Part shown: positions 43,086 through 52,873 of the stretch, one piece after another
Position numbering within the stretch: position 1 is the first letter of the stretch
How the letters are laid out: each line of letters begins with the position of its first letter
Assembly (NCBI RefSeq): GCF_014191375.1
Contig: NZ_JACHWN010000002.1
Location: 310,001 to 374,000 of the forward strand
DNA: 64,000 nt
Source: Mesorhizobium sp. RMAD-H1
GTDB taxonomy: Bacteria > Pseudomonadota > Alphaproteobacteria > Rhizobiales > Rhizobiaceae
Direction: 5' to 3'
Program-made: the position numbers and the translations under genes
Notes under the pieces: model-generated
What the model was told of the DNA's origin: nothing
The model's database searches: none
Seen by the model: the letters and a program-made list of their open reading frames with translations, nothing else

Positions 43086-44523
43086 ACAACCCGTCCACAT
43101 CCAGACACCCGGAGAGTTCCTCCGCCACCTCGTCCAGTGCCTGCTCCACCTGCGCACGATAAGGCACCGTACCACCCGTTACGCCCAGCGACTGCAGGAA
43201 TTTCGCCCGGAACGCATCGGAGCCGAACAGCCCGTGCAGATAGGTGCCGAAAACCCGGCCATCCGGTGACACTGCGCCATCCGGAACGTTGTTCAGGATA
43301 ATCGCCGGCCGCGCGCAGTCGGGCCCGGTGGTCCGTCCGAGATGGATTTCATAGCCCTCAAGCGGCACGTCGAATACCATCGAATGGGCCGCTGAGTTGC
43401 GCACTGTCTTTTCCGGCTCCATCACCGTTTCGACGTCGAGCAGGCCCAGCCCTTCGATTTCGCGACGATCGCCTTCGATCCCATCCGGATCGCGCACCGT
43501 GCGGCCCAGCATCTGGTAGCCGCCGCAAATACCGACGACATGGCCGCCGCGCCTCACATGCATCCGCAGATCGCGGTCCCAGCCATTCTCGCGGAACCGC
43601 TTGAGATCGCCGATGGTGGATTTCGAGCCGGGAATGACAACGAGCCCGGCATCATTAGGCAACCGCTCGCCGCTGCGCACCATCACCACCTCCACCTGCG
43701 GCTCGGCCTTGAGCGGGTCGAGATCGTCGAAATTGGCGATGCGGTCGAGCACCGGCACGGCCACCTTCAGCGCCCGGCCCTCACCCTTCGCCAGCCGCTC
43801 CAGCACCACCGAGTCCTCCGCCGGCAGGCGCGCGGCGGCTTTGAGCCACGGCACCACGCCGAATGAGCGCCAGCCGGTGAAACGCGTGATTGCGGCAAGG
43901 CCGTCATCGAACAGGGAGACGTCGCCGCGAAACTTGTTGATGAGATAACCCGCGATCATCCGCCGGTCTTCCTCCGGCAGGATCGCATGTGTACCGACGA
44001 TGGAGGCGATGACGCCGCCGCGGTCGATATCGCCGACCAGCACCACCGGCACGCCCGCCCGCGTCGCAAAGCCCATATTGGCGATATCCCCAGCGCGAAG
44101 ATTGATTTCCGCCGGCGAGCCCGCCCCTTCGACGATCACGAGGTCGGCCCCGGCGCGCACCTCGTCCCAGGACTGCATCACCGCATCCATCAATCGCGGC
44201 TTCAAAAGCTGGTATTCGCGGCCCTTGGCCTGCCCCGCCACCCTGCCCTGCACGACGATCTGGCTGCCCGTTTCCGATTGCGGCTTCAGGAGGACGGGAT
44301 TCATATGCACGGAGGACGGCACGCCTGAGGCCAGCGCCTGCAGCCATTGCGCCCTTCCGATCTCGCCGCCATCGTCGCTGACGGCGGCATTGTTCGACAT
44401 GTTCTGCGGCTTGAACGGACGCACCTTCAGCCCGCGCTGCCGCGCAAGCCGGCACAGCCCGGCGACCAGCACCGTCTTGCCGACATCCGAACCCGTTCCC
44501 TGCAACATGATGGCGCGCGTCAT
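43066..44523 (-). CDS. cobQ: Cobyric acid synthase
   Basis: A 485-residue glutamine-dependent amidotransferase that amidates side chains b, d, e and g of adenosylcobyrinic acid a,c-diamide. N-terminal ATPase motif [30 protein letters not shown]; glutaminase Cys in [12 protein letters not shown]; late His in [14 protein letters not shown]. It is transcribed alone, away from the other cob genes. Confidence 0.95.
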   Translation of the reverse strand: MTRAIMLQGTGSDVGKTVLVAGLCRLARQRGLKVRPFKPQNMSNNAAVSDDGGEIGRAQWLQALASGVPSSVHMNPVLLKPQSETGSQIVVQGRVAGQAKGREYQLLKPRLMDAVMQSWDEVRAGADLVIVEGAGSPAEINLRAGDIANMGFATRAGVPVVLVGDIDRGGVIASIVGTHAILPEEDRRMIAGYLINKFRGDVSLFDDGLAAITRFTGWRSFGVVPWLKAAARLPAEDSVVLERLAKGEGRALKVAVPVLDRIANFDDLDPLKAEPQVEVVMVRSGERLPNDAGLVVIPGSKSTIGDLKRFRENGWDRDLRMHVRRGGHVVGICGGYQMLGRTVRDPDGIEGDRREIEGLGLLDVETVMEPEKTVRNSAAHSMVFDVPLEGYEIHLGRTTGPDCARPAIILNNVPDGAVSPDGRVFGTYLHGLFGSDAFRAKFLQSLGVTGGTVPYRAQVEQALDEVAEELSGCLDVDGLFSLAAR

Positions 44524-44646
44524 GCCGCCTGCCTAACGCATCCTTATCCTTCTGCCTAGACTCTCCACGGATAATGCGAAGGAAGCGTTTGCGCGCCGCA
44601 TCCATTGTTCTAGATTGGAGCCTGAAAGGCAGAATGGGAGGAGACC

Positions 44647-45816
44647 ATGGACGCCGTCATCGATCCATCGACCGGGCAGTTCGAGCTGACCGAAGACCAG
44701 CGCGCAATCCGGGAGATGGCGCGCAGCTTCGCTGCCGACCGCGTCGCGCCAAACGCACTGCAATGGGATCGCGAGAAGCATTTTCCCGCCGATGTCATCC
44801 GCGAGACCGGGCCGCTCGGCATGGGGGGCATCTATGTGCGCGAGGATGTCGGCGGATCGGGGCTGAAGCGCATCGATTCGGTTCTGATCTTCGAGGCGCT
44901 GGCCGGCGCCTGCCCCGCCTTCTCCGCCTTCATCTCCATCCACAACATGGCGGCATGGATGATCGACACCTTCGGCAATGAGGAACAAAGGCGGCGCTTC
45001 CTGCCAAAGCTTGTCTCGATGGAGTGGCTGGCGAGCTATTGCCTGACGGAGCCGGGTTCCGGCTCGGATGCGGCGGCGCTGCGCACCCGCGCGGTCCGCG
45101 ACGGCGACCATTATGTGCTGAACGGCGCCAAGCAGTTCATCTCAGGCGCCGGCGACAGCGATCTCTACGTCACCATGGTGCGCACCGGCGAGGACGGGCC
45201 GAAGGGCATTTCGGCGCTGGTCATCCCGAAGGACACGCCGGGGCTATCCTTCGGGGCCAACGAGCACAAGATGGGCTGGCACGCGCAATCGACCCGCCAG
45301 GTCGTCTTCGACAATTGCCGCGTGCCGGCGGAGAACCTTCTGGGCGAAGAAGGCACAGGCTTCCGCATCGCCATGGCGGGCCTTGATGGCGGGCGGCTCA
45401 ACATCGCCGCCTGCTCGCTCGGCGGCGCCCAATCCGCGCTCCACAAGGCGATAGACTATACCGCGCAGCGCAAGGCCTTCGGCCAGCCCATCAACCAGTT
45501 CCAGGCGCTGCAGTTTCGCCTCGCGGACATGGAGACCGAGCTTTCCGCCGCCAGGCTCCTGCTTTATGCGGCCGCCACCAAGCTGGACCGCAAGGCGCAC
45601 GACGCCGGCAAATGGTCGGCCATGGCCAAGCGCTATGTCACCGATGTCGGTTTCTGGGTCGCCAACGATGCGCTGCAGCTCTTCGGCGGCTATGGCTATC
45701 TCCACGATTACGGCGTGGAAAAGCTGGTGCGCGACCTGCGCGTCCACCAGATCCTCGAAGGCACCAACGAGATCATGCGCGTCATCATCGCCCGCCAGAT
45801 GATCGGGCGCTCATAA
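44647..45816 (+). CDS. Isobutyryl-CoA dehydrogenase (acyl-CoA dehydrogenase family)
   Basis: A 389-residue flavoprotein. CLTEPGSGSDAAALRT binds flavin and the C-terminal RVHQILEGTNEIMRVIIARQM is the conserved end. The partner gene immediately downstream is 3-hydroxyisobutyrate dehydrogenase, which supports a role in valine breakdown. GGGAGGAG lies just before the ATG. A short-branched-chain specificity other than isobutyryl-CoA cannot be excluded. Confidence 0.87.
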   Translation: MDAVIDPSTGQFELTEDQRAIREMARSFAADRVAPNALQWDREKHFPADVIRETGPLGMGGIYVREDVGGSGLKRIDSVLIFEALAGACPAFSAFISIHNMAAWMIDTFGNEEQRRRFLPKLVSMEWLASYCLTEPGSGSDAAALRTRAVRDGDHYVLNGAKQFISGAGDSDLYVTMVRTGEDGPKGISALVIPKDTPGLSFGANEHKMGWHAQSTRQVVFDNCRVPAENLLGEEGTGFRIAMAGLDGGRLNIAACSLGGAQSALHKAIDYTAQRKAFGQPINQFQALQFRLADMETELSAARLLLYAAATKLDRKAHDAGKWSAMAKRYVTDVGFWVANDALQLFGGYGYLHDYGVEKLVRDLRVHQILEGTNEIMRVIIARQMIGRS

Positions 45817-45842
45817 ATATAGATTCAGGGAGACGACGACAC

Positions 45843-46763
45843 ATGGCGACGATCGCATTCATCGGCCTCGGCAATATGGGCAATCCCATGGCCGCCAATC
45901 TGGTCAAGGCGGGGCACTCCGTGCAGGGGTTCGACCTCCTGCCGGAAAACCTGAGGATAGCCGCCGAAAACGGCGTCATGGTCATGCCCGGTGCCGCGGA
46001 AGCCGTGGAAGGCGCGGAAGTCGTCATCACCATGCTGCCGGCGGGAAAGCATGTCGTTTCCGTCTATCGGGATATCGCCCCAAAGGCCGGGAAAGATGCG
46101 CTTTTCATCGATTCTTCGACCATCGACGTGGAATCCGCGCGCAAGGCCCATGAAATCGCCAGGCAGCACAGCCTTTTGTCGATCGACGCGCCGGTGTCGG
46201 GCGGCGTCGGCGGGGCGGCCGCCGGCACGCTCACCTTCATGGCCGGCGGCTCCAACGAGGCTTTCGCCAGGGCCGAGCCGATCTTGCAGCCCATGGCCGG
46301 CCGCATCGTCCATTGCGGAGAGGCAGGCAGCGGCCAGGCGGCGAAGATCTGCAACAACATGATCCTCGGCATTTCGATGATCGGCGTTTCGGAAGCCTTC
46401 GTCTTGGCCGAGAAGCTCGGCCTGTCACACCAGGCCCTGTTCGACGTCGCCTCCACCTCCTCCGGCCAGTGCTGGTCGCTCAACACCTATTGCCCGGTTC
46501 CGGGTCCCGTGCCGGCTTCCCCCGCCAATCGGAACTATAAGCCCGGTTTTGCCGCAGCCCTGATGCTGAAGGATCTGAAGCTCGCGCAGGAGGCGGCCCA
46601 GGCCGCCAATGCCGCCACGCCACTCGGCGCGCATGCCGCGCAACTCTATCACCTCTTCAACGTCCACGGGCATGGCGGGGACGATTTTTCGGCCATTGTC
46701 AATTTTTTGCGCGGGATTCTGCCTACAAACACTGAGTCTGCCGCAAAAAATTCGGAAAAATGA
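45843..46763 (+). CDS. mmsB: 3-hydroxyisobutyrate dehydrogenase
   Basis: A 306-residue NAD-dependent enzyme: FIGLGNMGNPMAANLVKAGH, the substrate motif DAPVSGGVGGAAAGTL, and the catalytic Lys region GSGQAAKICNNMILG. It oxidises 3-hydroxyisobutyrate to methylmalonate semialdehyde in valine catabolism. It follows the acyl-CoA dehydrogenase by 26 bases with AGGGAGA upstream, so they form an operon. Confidence 0.93.
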   Translation: MATIAFIGLGNMGNPMAANLVKAGHSVQGFDLLPENLRIAAENGVMVMPGAAEAVEGAEVVITMLPAGKHVVSVYRDIAPKAGKDALFIDSSTIDVESARKAHEIARQHSLLSIDAPVSGGVGGAAAGTLTFMAGGSNEAFARAEPILQPMAGRIVHCGEAGSGQAAKICNNMILGISMIGVSEAFVLAEKLGLSHQALFDVASTSSGQCWSLNTYCPVPGPVPASPANRNYKPGFAAALMLKDLKLAQEAAQAANAATPLGAHAAQLYHLFNVHGHGGDDFSAIVNFLRGILPTNTESAAKNSEK

Positions 46764-48021
46764 CCGGATTTAGATTTGCTTAAGCTCTTGCTAACTTGGC
46801 GGTAACGATGTGGCGCTAAAAAGGGAGCCGAGACGGAACGACGCCGTCTTCCCGCTCCGGATCAGGTACTGCGTACCGGAGCTGTAGATTTCCCGCTGTC
46901 GTAGTGTTTTGGCGGGAGCGCCATGCGTAATTTGGCAAAGCCGTGCTTCTCCCTCCGGGACAGCACGGTTTTTGCCGTTCTACGTCGGTTTCTGGCGCAA
47001 GCCGTTCCTGTTTGATGGACACGCTCGACCTTCAGGCCGTTTTGCGCAACCGGCGCGGTGGAGAGACGGGCACTCACCACGACGACGCCATCGTCGGACT
47101 TGATCCGATGTTTCCTTCCGGAAGGGTGATGCAGCGCCCGCACGCCAGATGATGGATAGGGTTTCGACGGCCCGGAACGGATACCGGGGTCGCAGCCGAG
47201 CATGACGCAATTGCGACGTCCTGCCCCATCGCCAAGGCGAACCTTCGGGGCCTGCGGCCAGAGCATGGAAACACTGCCTCTGTTAAACGCTGAAACGCTT
47301 TGACCCGATCTGCGACACGAATCATCCACCCGGAAAACGCAAAAAACCGCCCGGAAGCGGCTCTATTTTCGTCTTCCGGGTCGATTTATCCCTGATTTTT
47401 CGCGGTGCGTCGATTCGGCGCGATGGCGACGGCGCGCGCCGTCAGCCGGCCGAGCCGCGCCAGACGACGGACACGCGCGACAACAATGATCGCGACCGGT
47501 TGTCTTCGGCGCGATTGCTGCGCTTTTCGGTTGAGTTCCAGGAAATGTGAACGCGGTCGTTCCTGTTGAAAATGTAAAGCATTGCCGCACTCCGGGGCAG
47601 ATTTGTCGTTTGATGTTGCAATGCGCCAATTTCTTTTTCGCAGCTGCCGTAAAGCCGTCGCAGGCTGTCGCTTTTAAGCTACTATGCCGCAATTTCGCGC
47701 ATGGCTGGGATGCAGATTTGTGCATCCTGCCCAAAGAGGCTTCATTCGCACCTGCAGCAAAAAATTGGGATGCTCGCCCTTGTTTTTATGGTCCCGATGG
47801 CCAATCCTTGGGACGGACGCCGGTAGCGGGGGCTCTTGGCCAGGCATTTATGCGTGCCCAATCGGGAGCGTGTCGCGATCCGGATATCAACCGTCGCCAA
47901 CAAGACGCTAATTTGCCAAGCGAGGAGTTTGCATGGATATGGGAAAAAATTGTCGGCTGGCCGCACAGCATGCCAGCGGACGCAATAAATCTTTGTGCTG
48001 TTGCGAATGGGAGAATATCTG
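46764..48021. other. 1.26-kb region without a recognised gene
   Basis: No long reading frame here resembles a protein on either strand. It holds several hairpins (GACGG/CCGTC near 46830, GGACAGCACGG near 46970), two small plus-strand frames joined as TGATG (46923-47015 and 47015-47152), a terminator-like hairpin on the minus strand (CCGC TTCCGG GCGG then TTTTTT, about 47340-47357) and an AT-richer end, 47560-48000, that probably contains the promoter of the betaine transporter. Confidence 0.6.
47442..47582 (-). CDS. Possible 46-residue small protein
   Basis: A small basic frame starting MLYIFNRNDRVHISWN with GGAG seven bases before its ATG and mostly G or C in third codon positions. A minus-strand terminator-like hairpin lies about 90 bp downstream. 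I recognise no family, and the frame could be chance. Confidence 0.25.
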   Translation of the reverse strand: MLYIFNRNDRVHISWNSTEKRSNRAEDNRSRSLLSRVSVVWRGSAG

Positions 48022-49035
48022 ATGAAGAGGCTTTTGGCTTCCACGATTCTGGCTGCCGGCATCGCCGGATTTTCAAGCACTTTTGTGAGCATGGCGTCTG
48101 CCGCCGAATGCGGTGACGTGACGATAGCCAACATGAACTGGCAGTCGGCCGAGGTTCTGGCCAATCTGGACAAGATCATCCTTACCGAAGGCTACGGCTG
48201 CAATGCCGAGCTCGTGGTCGGCGATACGGTCCCCACCATTACCTCGATGATAGAAAAGGGCCAACCCGACATCGCTCCCGAGGGCTGGATCGATTTCCTG
48301 CCTGATGTCGTCAATAACGGCGTCGAGCAGGGCAAGATCATCTCGGTCTCGAAAGCGCTCTCCGAGGGCGGAGTCTCGGGCTGGTGGATTCCGAAATACC
48401 TTGCCGATGCCCATCCCGACATCAAGACCATTCCCGACGCGCTGAAGCATCCCGAACTGTTCCCCGCACCGGAGGAACCCGGCAAGGGCGCGGTGTTCAA
48501 CGGCCCCTCCGGCTGGGGCGGCACGCGCGTGACCACCCAGTTCTTCAAGGCCTATGATGGGGAGAAGGCGGGCTTCGTCCTTGTCGATACGGGCTCGTCC
48601 GCCGGCCTCGACGGATCGATTGCCAAGGCCTATGAACGCAAGGAAGGCTGGATGGGTTTCTACTGGGCGCCGACCGCGCTTCTCGGCAAATACGACATGG
48701 TCAAGCTCGGTCACGCCGCACCATTCGATGAAGCGGAGTGGAAGCGCTGCAACACTGTCGAGAACTGCCCGGATCCCAAGCCCAACGAATGGCCGAAGGA
48801 CAATGTCGAAACCCTGGTGACCAAGGATTTCGCCGATCGCGCCGGGCCGGCGCTCGACTATCTGAAGGCCCGTTCCTGGTCGAATGACACCGTCAACAAG
48901 CTGCTCGCCTGGATGTCCGACAATCAGGCGACTGGGGAAGACGGCGCGAAGCATTTCCTCAAGAACAACGAGGATGTCTGGACCAAGTGGGTCTCGCCGG
49001 AAGCCGCGGAAAAGATCAAGGCTGCCGTGATGTAA
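48022..49035 (+). CDS. Glycine/proline betaine-type ABC transporter substrate-binding protein
   Basis: A 337-residue periplasmic OpuAC-type binding protein with a signal peptide ending near MASAAE (about residue 28). Trp-rich segments such as ANMNWQSAEV, DIAPEGWIDF, SGWWIPKYL and EGWMGFYWAP could build the aromatic cage for a quaternary ammonium group. The ATG at 48022 follows GGGAG by 8 bases. The ligand may be glycine betaine, proline betaine, or trimethylamine N-oxide as in TmoX-like proteins. It leads the transporter operon. Confidence 0.85.
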   Translation: MKRLLASTILAAGIAGFSSTFVSMASAAECGDVTIANMNWQSAEVLANLDKIILTEGYGCNAELVVGDTVPTITSMIEKGQPDIAPEGWIDFLPDVVNNGVEQGKIISVSKALSEGGVSGWWIPKYLADAHPDIKTIPDALKHPELFPAPEEPGKGAVFNGPSGWGGTRVTTQFFKAYDGEKAGFVLVDTGSSAGLDGSIAKAYERKEGWMGFYWAPTALLGKYDMVKLGHAAPFDEAEWKRCNTVENCPDPKPNEWPKDNVETLVTKDFADRAGPALDYLKARSWSNDTVNKLLAWMSDNQATGEDGAKHFLKNNEDVWTKWVSPEAAEKIKAAVM

Positions 49036-49044
49036 TTCGGCAGC

Positions 49045-49071
49045 GGGCGGCGGAGCACTCCGCCGCCCTTT
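49045..49071 (+). terminator. Strong hairpin between substrate-binding and permease genes
   Basis: GGGCGGCGGAG, a two-base loop, CTCCGCCGCCC and then TTT form a perfect 11-bp stem directly after the substrate-binding gene. It probably limits read-through or stabilises the upstream message so that the binding protein is made in excess of the permease. Confidence 0.65.
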
Positions 49072-49230
49072 CGCCGACCATGCAGGACATCGAAGCAGGC
49101 AGCCGCACCACCGGAATGGTCGCCCGACCTGACCGGGCGATATCAGTGCTCTCTGCATTTAGGATGACTGCGCAGGAAAAAAGCCGCAGAATGGGCAAAA
49201 AATGCGGCCAAAGAGGAGAACTGGTGTTTA

Positions 49231-50118
49231 ATGGATTGGCTGTACCGCTTCCCGCATATGGATGACAGCACGCTTACGGCGTTGAAGAAATCGATCGATG
49301 AGGGCTTCCGCACGTTCACGCGTGCCTATGGCGACACCATCGAATCCTTTTTCGACCCGCTGCAATATTTTCTCATTCAATCCGAGCGGTTCATGACCAC
49401 CACGCCGTGGCCGATCATCGTCGCGCTCATTGCAGCGATCGCCTGGTTCGCCAGCCGCAGCTGGAAGATCGTCGCAGGCACGATCATCACGCTCCTCCTC
49501 ATCGGCTTCTTCGACATGTGGACGGATACGATGAAGACTGTCTCGATGATCTTCGTCTGCACCGTTCTCTCCATAGCCGTCGGCATTCCCATCGGCATTC
49601 TCATGTCGCGCTCTGACCGTTTCCAGAGCCTCGTCAACCCGGTCCTGGACGTGATGCAGACGATGCCGAGCTTCGTCTATCTCATCCCTGTCGTCATGCT
49701 TCTGGGCATCGGCCGCGTTCCGGGCCTGATCGCCGTCGTCATCTACGCCATTCCGCCGATCATAAGGCTCACCAATCTCGGCATCAGGCTCGTCGACAAG
49801 GATGTGCTGGAAGCCGCCGACGCCTTCGGCTCGTCCAACTGGCAGCGGCTGAAGAACGTGCAGATGCCGCTGGCGCTCCCCACCATCATGGCCGGCATCA
49901 ACCAGACGATCATGATGGCGCTCGCCATGGTCGTCATCGCCTCGATGATCGGCGTCCAGGGGCTCGGCCAGCCCGTGCTCAAGGCCATCGCCAACCAGTA
50001 TTTCACGCTTGGCATCTTCAACGGCCTTGCCATCGTCGGCATCGCCATCATTTTCGACCGCGTAAGCCAGGCCTATGGCAAACGGCTGCAGAAACATCTG
50101 GAGACGGTCCATGGCTGA
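49231..50118 (+). CDS. Glycine betaine-type ABC transporter permease (ProW family)
   Basis: A 295-residue inner-membrane protein with about six to seven segments. Features are VDVMQTMPSFVYLIPVVMLLG (as LDVMQTMPSF here), IYAIPPIIRLTNLGIR, the coupling loop EAADAFGSSNWQRLKNVQMPLA and GIGVQGLGQPVL-like VASMIGVQGLGQPVL. It follows the binding-protein gene after 195 bp and overlaps the ATPase gene by 8 bases. Confidence 0.92.
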   Translation: MDWLYRFPHMDDSTLTALKKSIDEGFRTFTRAYGDTIESFFDPLQYFLIQSERFMTTTPWPIIVALIAAIAWFASRSWKIVAGTIITLLLIGFFDMWTDTMKTVSMIFVCTVLSIAVGIPIGILMSRSDRFQSLVNPVLDVMQTMPSFVYLIPVVMLLGIGRVPGLIAVVIYAIPPIIRLTNLGIRLVDKDVLEAADAFGSSNWQRLKNVQMPLALPTIMAGINQTIMMALAMVVIASMIGVQGLGQPVLKAIANQYFTLGIFNGLAIVGIAIIFDRVSQAYGKRLQKHLETVHG

Positions 50119-51175
50119 GACAAGCACGCACGGCACCGGCATCACCATCAAGCATCTCTACAAGATCTTCGGCAAAAACCCTCAGGCCTATGTCGACGCC
50201 GTCAAGAACGGGATGAGCAAGTCCGAGCTCAATTCCGAGCATGGCCATGTCCTCGGCCTGAAGGACATCAATATCGATATGCCCGCGGGTTGCATCCAGG
50301 TGGTGATGGGGCTGTCGGGCTCCGGCAAATCCACGCTGATCCGCCATATCAACCGCCTCATCGATCCGACGGCGGGCGAAGTGCTGGTCGATAATGACGA
50401 CGTCGTGAAGATGAACGAGGCGGAACTGCGCCAGTTCCGCCGCCACAAGACGGCGATGGTGTTCCAGAAATTCGCGTTGCTGCCGCATCGCACGGTTCTG
50501 GAGAACACCGTCTACGGACTGGAGATTCAGGGCGTGCCGCGGGCCAGGCAGCTTGAGGCGGCGCATCGCTGGATTTCCCGCGTCGGGCTCGAAGGCTTCG
50601 AGGACAGCTATCCCAACCAGCTTTCCGGCGGCATGCAGCAGCGCGTCGGCCTTGCCCGCGCGCTCACCAACGACGCGCCCATCCTGCTGATGGACGAGGC
50701 CTTCTCGGCGCTCGACCCGCTCATCCGCATGGACATGCAATCCGTCCTGCTTGACCTGCAGAAGGAGATCAAGAAGACCATCGTCTTCATCACCCACGAT
50801 CTCGACGAGGCGCTGCGCCTCGGCGACCGCATCGCCATCCTGCGCGACGGCGAGATCGTCCAGCAGGGCACGGGACAGGACATCGTGCTGAAGCCCGCCG
50901 ACGATTACATCTCGAGCTTCGTCAAGGAGGTCAATCGCGGGCGAGTCATCATGGTCGACACCATCATGACGCACGGCGCGCGCGGCGTTGGCCTGCCTTC
51001 CGTCGAGACCGGCACTGTCCTCGAACAGGCGGCGAGGATCATGACGGAGGCGGGCGTCAGCGAGATCCAGGTGCATGACGGAAAGGGAAAGCCCGTCGGC
51101 CATCTCGACATGCAGAGTGTCATCTCCGCCATGGTTACACCCATCACCCACGAGGCGAGACAGGCGGCCGAATAG
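50111..51175 (+). CDS. Glycine betaine-type ABC transporter ATPase (ProV family)
   Basis: A 354-residue ATPase: Walker A GLSGSGKSTLIRH, Q-loop VFQKFALLPHRTVLEN, signature LSGGMQQRVGLARAL, Walker B ILLMDEAFSALDPLIR and H-loop FITHDLDEA. A C-terminal CBS-like region (about residues 290-345) matches the osmoregulatory ProV/OpuAA type. The N-terminal KIFGKNPQAYVDAVKNG insertion is also typical. It is the last gene of the operon; a GGCCGG stem follows at 51181-51203. Confidence 0.93.
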   Translation: MAETSTHGTGITIKHLYKIFGKNPQAYVDAVKNGMSKSELNSEHGHVLGLKDINIDMPAGCIQVVMGLSGSGKSTLIRHINRLIDPTAGEVLVDNDDVVKMNEAELRQFRRHKTAMVFQKFALLPHRTVLENTVYGLEIQGVPRARQLEAAHRWISRVGLEGFEDSYPNQLSGGMQQRVGLARALTNDAPILLMDEAFSALDPLIRMDMQSVLLDLQKEIKKTIVFITHDLDEALRLGDRIAILRDGEIVQQGTGQDIVLKPADDYISSFVKEVNRGRVIMVDTIMTHGARGVGLPSVETGTVLEQAARIMTEAGVSEIQVHDGKGKPVGHLDMQSVISAMVTPITHEARQAAE

Positions 51176-51362
51176 GAAAATGGCCGGTGCGATGCGCCGG
51201 CCATGAACACCCGCCCGACATCAAGTCTTTTTTACCCCCGTCATTCCGTCATTGTATTAATAGCAAGATTCTGGGAAAAGGCTGCCGGCAGCTTTTGGCG
51301 GGGCCTGGGGAATTACTATATCTATCCCCGGCAATGTCGCGCCTATAGGATAGACAGCATTC

Positions 51363-52850
51363 ATGAATCTGGATCAGACGATATCCACCACCTCTCCCCG
51401 GCGCGTGCTCGGCATGCATCCGGCATTGCTGTTCGTCCTCATCTATTTCGCCTTCCAGGCGCTTTTCGTTACCTTCATCTCCAATGGCGCGGGGCTCGAC
51501 GATGCCGAGCAGCTTGCCAATATCGGCTATCTCGACTGGGGCTACGGTGGTTCGCAGCCGCCGCTCTATACATGGATCACCAATCTCGCCGCCTCGCTGA
51601 TCGGCACCAGCCTCATGACCTTGCAGATCGTCAAGTTCGGCCTGCTCGCCAGCATGTTCGCCAGCGTCTATGGCGGCATGCGCCTGCTCGGCCTGCCGCG
51701 CAACGTCGCCGCGGCCGGCATGCTAGGCCTGTTTCTGATCCCGCAGATCGGCTGGGAATCGCAGCGCGCGCTGACCCACTCCGTCGCCGGCACGACGGGC
51801 TGCGCCTGGGCTTTCCTGGCTTTCGCCTGGCATATGAGGTCGCGTTCCATCCTGTCGGCCGCCGTCTTCGGCCTGACGATGACTGCCGCCTTCCTCGGCA
51901 AGTTCAATGCCAGCTTCTTCCTCCTGACGCTGGTCGTCACCGCCCTGACGATCACCGATTACAGAAAGGTGCTCTTGTCGCGCCTGTCCTTCGTGACGGT
52001 GGCGGTATCGGCGCTTTGCCTTGCGCCGACGGGCGTGTGGATGCTGCAGCACAGGGACAGCGTGCTCGCCCGTTCCGGCAAATTCGAGATCGGCGCCACC
52101 GGCGATTTCCTTCTCGACCGGGCGCTGGGCCTCCTGCGTCTCTTCGAGGTCAGCTTCCTGTTCTCCATCCTCGCCGTCGCCGTGGCCGGCGTCATCTTCA
52201 TCGTCCATCGCAAGCGCAGGAACCCTGCCCCGGCAGCGCCGATCGCGGGCGAGAAGTTCCTGCTCCGCCTCATCCTCGTCGGCTTTGCCGTGGTCTTTGT
52301 CGGCGTCTGCCTGACCGGCGCGACCAATGTGAAGGACCGCTGGCTGCAGCCCGTGCTCTTCCTGCTGCCCGCCAGCCTTGCCTATCTTCTTCACCGCTAC
52401 CGGCTGACGGACAGGAGCCTGTTCGATTTCGGCATCGCCAGCATCGTCGTGGCGCTCCTTGTCACTCCTGTTCTTGCCGTCAACCTCACCTATGGCAGCC
52501 GCAACGACCCGCCCATCGGCCAGCTCGACTATGCGCAATTGTTCAAGCAAGTGCGCGAGGAAGGCGATTTCTCCACGATTCTGGCCGATTTTCCGCAGAT
52601 ACCCGGCAATTTCCGCCTTTATGACCCCTCCCTCAGGGTCGTTCACCCGGAAACCCCCGATGCGGCGTCACGCATCGTCAAGCCCCTGCTCGTCCTCTGG
52701 TTCGGCGGCGACCAGCCGCCGGAGAAGGTCGCCGGCATTCTTCAGGCGGCGCATATCGAACTGCCGGCCGACAGGATCGTCGCGACCGAGCTGCCCTACC
52801 GCACCCATCCCGACGTCACGCTTCCCGTGCATTACGTCATTGTCAATTGA
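51363..52850 (+). CDS. GT39-type (ArnT-like) membrane glycosyltransferase
   Basis: A 495-residue protein with about ten membrane segments. The periplasmic acidic motif GAGLDDAEQL near residue 45, followed by SQPPLYTWITN, is characteristic of lipid-linked sugar transferases (GT39/PMT-2 family). It probably modifies lipid A or another envelope glycan; the donor is unknown. It is a single gene between the transporter and the methyltransferase locus and seems unrelated to either. Confidence 0.83.
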   Translation: MNLDQTISTTSPRRVLGMHPALLFVLIYFAFQALFVTFISNGAGLDDAEQLANIGYLDWGYGGSQPPLYTWITNLAASLIGTSLMTLQIVKFGLLASMFASVYGGMRLLGLPRNVAAAGMLGLFLIPQIGWESQRALTHSVAGTTGCAWAFLAFAWHMRSRSILSAAVFGLTMTAAFLGKFNASFFLLTLVVTALTITDYRKVLLSRLSFVTVAVSALCLAPTGVWMLQHRDSVLARSGKFEIGATGDFLLDRALGLLRLFEVSFLFSILAVAVAGVIFIVHRKRRNPAPAAPIAGEKFLLRLILVGFAVVFVGVCLTGATNVKDRWLQPVLFLLPASLAYLLHRYRLTDRSLFDFGIASIVVALLVTPVLAVNLTYGSRNDPPIGQLDYAQLFKQVREEGDFSTILADFPQIPGNFRLYDPSLRVVHPETPDAASRIVKPLLVLWFGGDQPPEKVAGILQAAHIELPADRIVATELPYRTHPDVTLPVHYVIVN

Positions 52851-52873
52851 ACACGCCGCGCGCAGTAAATGCG

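Noticed and set aside
46862-47329. 155-codon minus-strand frame
   Set aside because: Basic, low in hydrophobic residues and without any recognisable motif or ribosome-binding site; looks like chance.
47547-48116. 189-codon plus-strand frame upstream of the betaine-binding protein
   Set aside because: It runs into the signal peptide of the binding-protein gene in another frame and has no recognisable motif.
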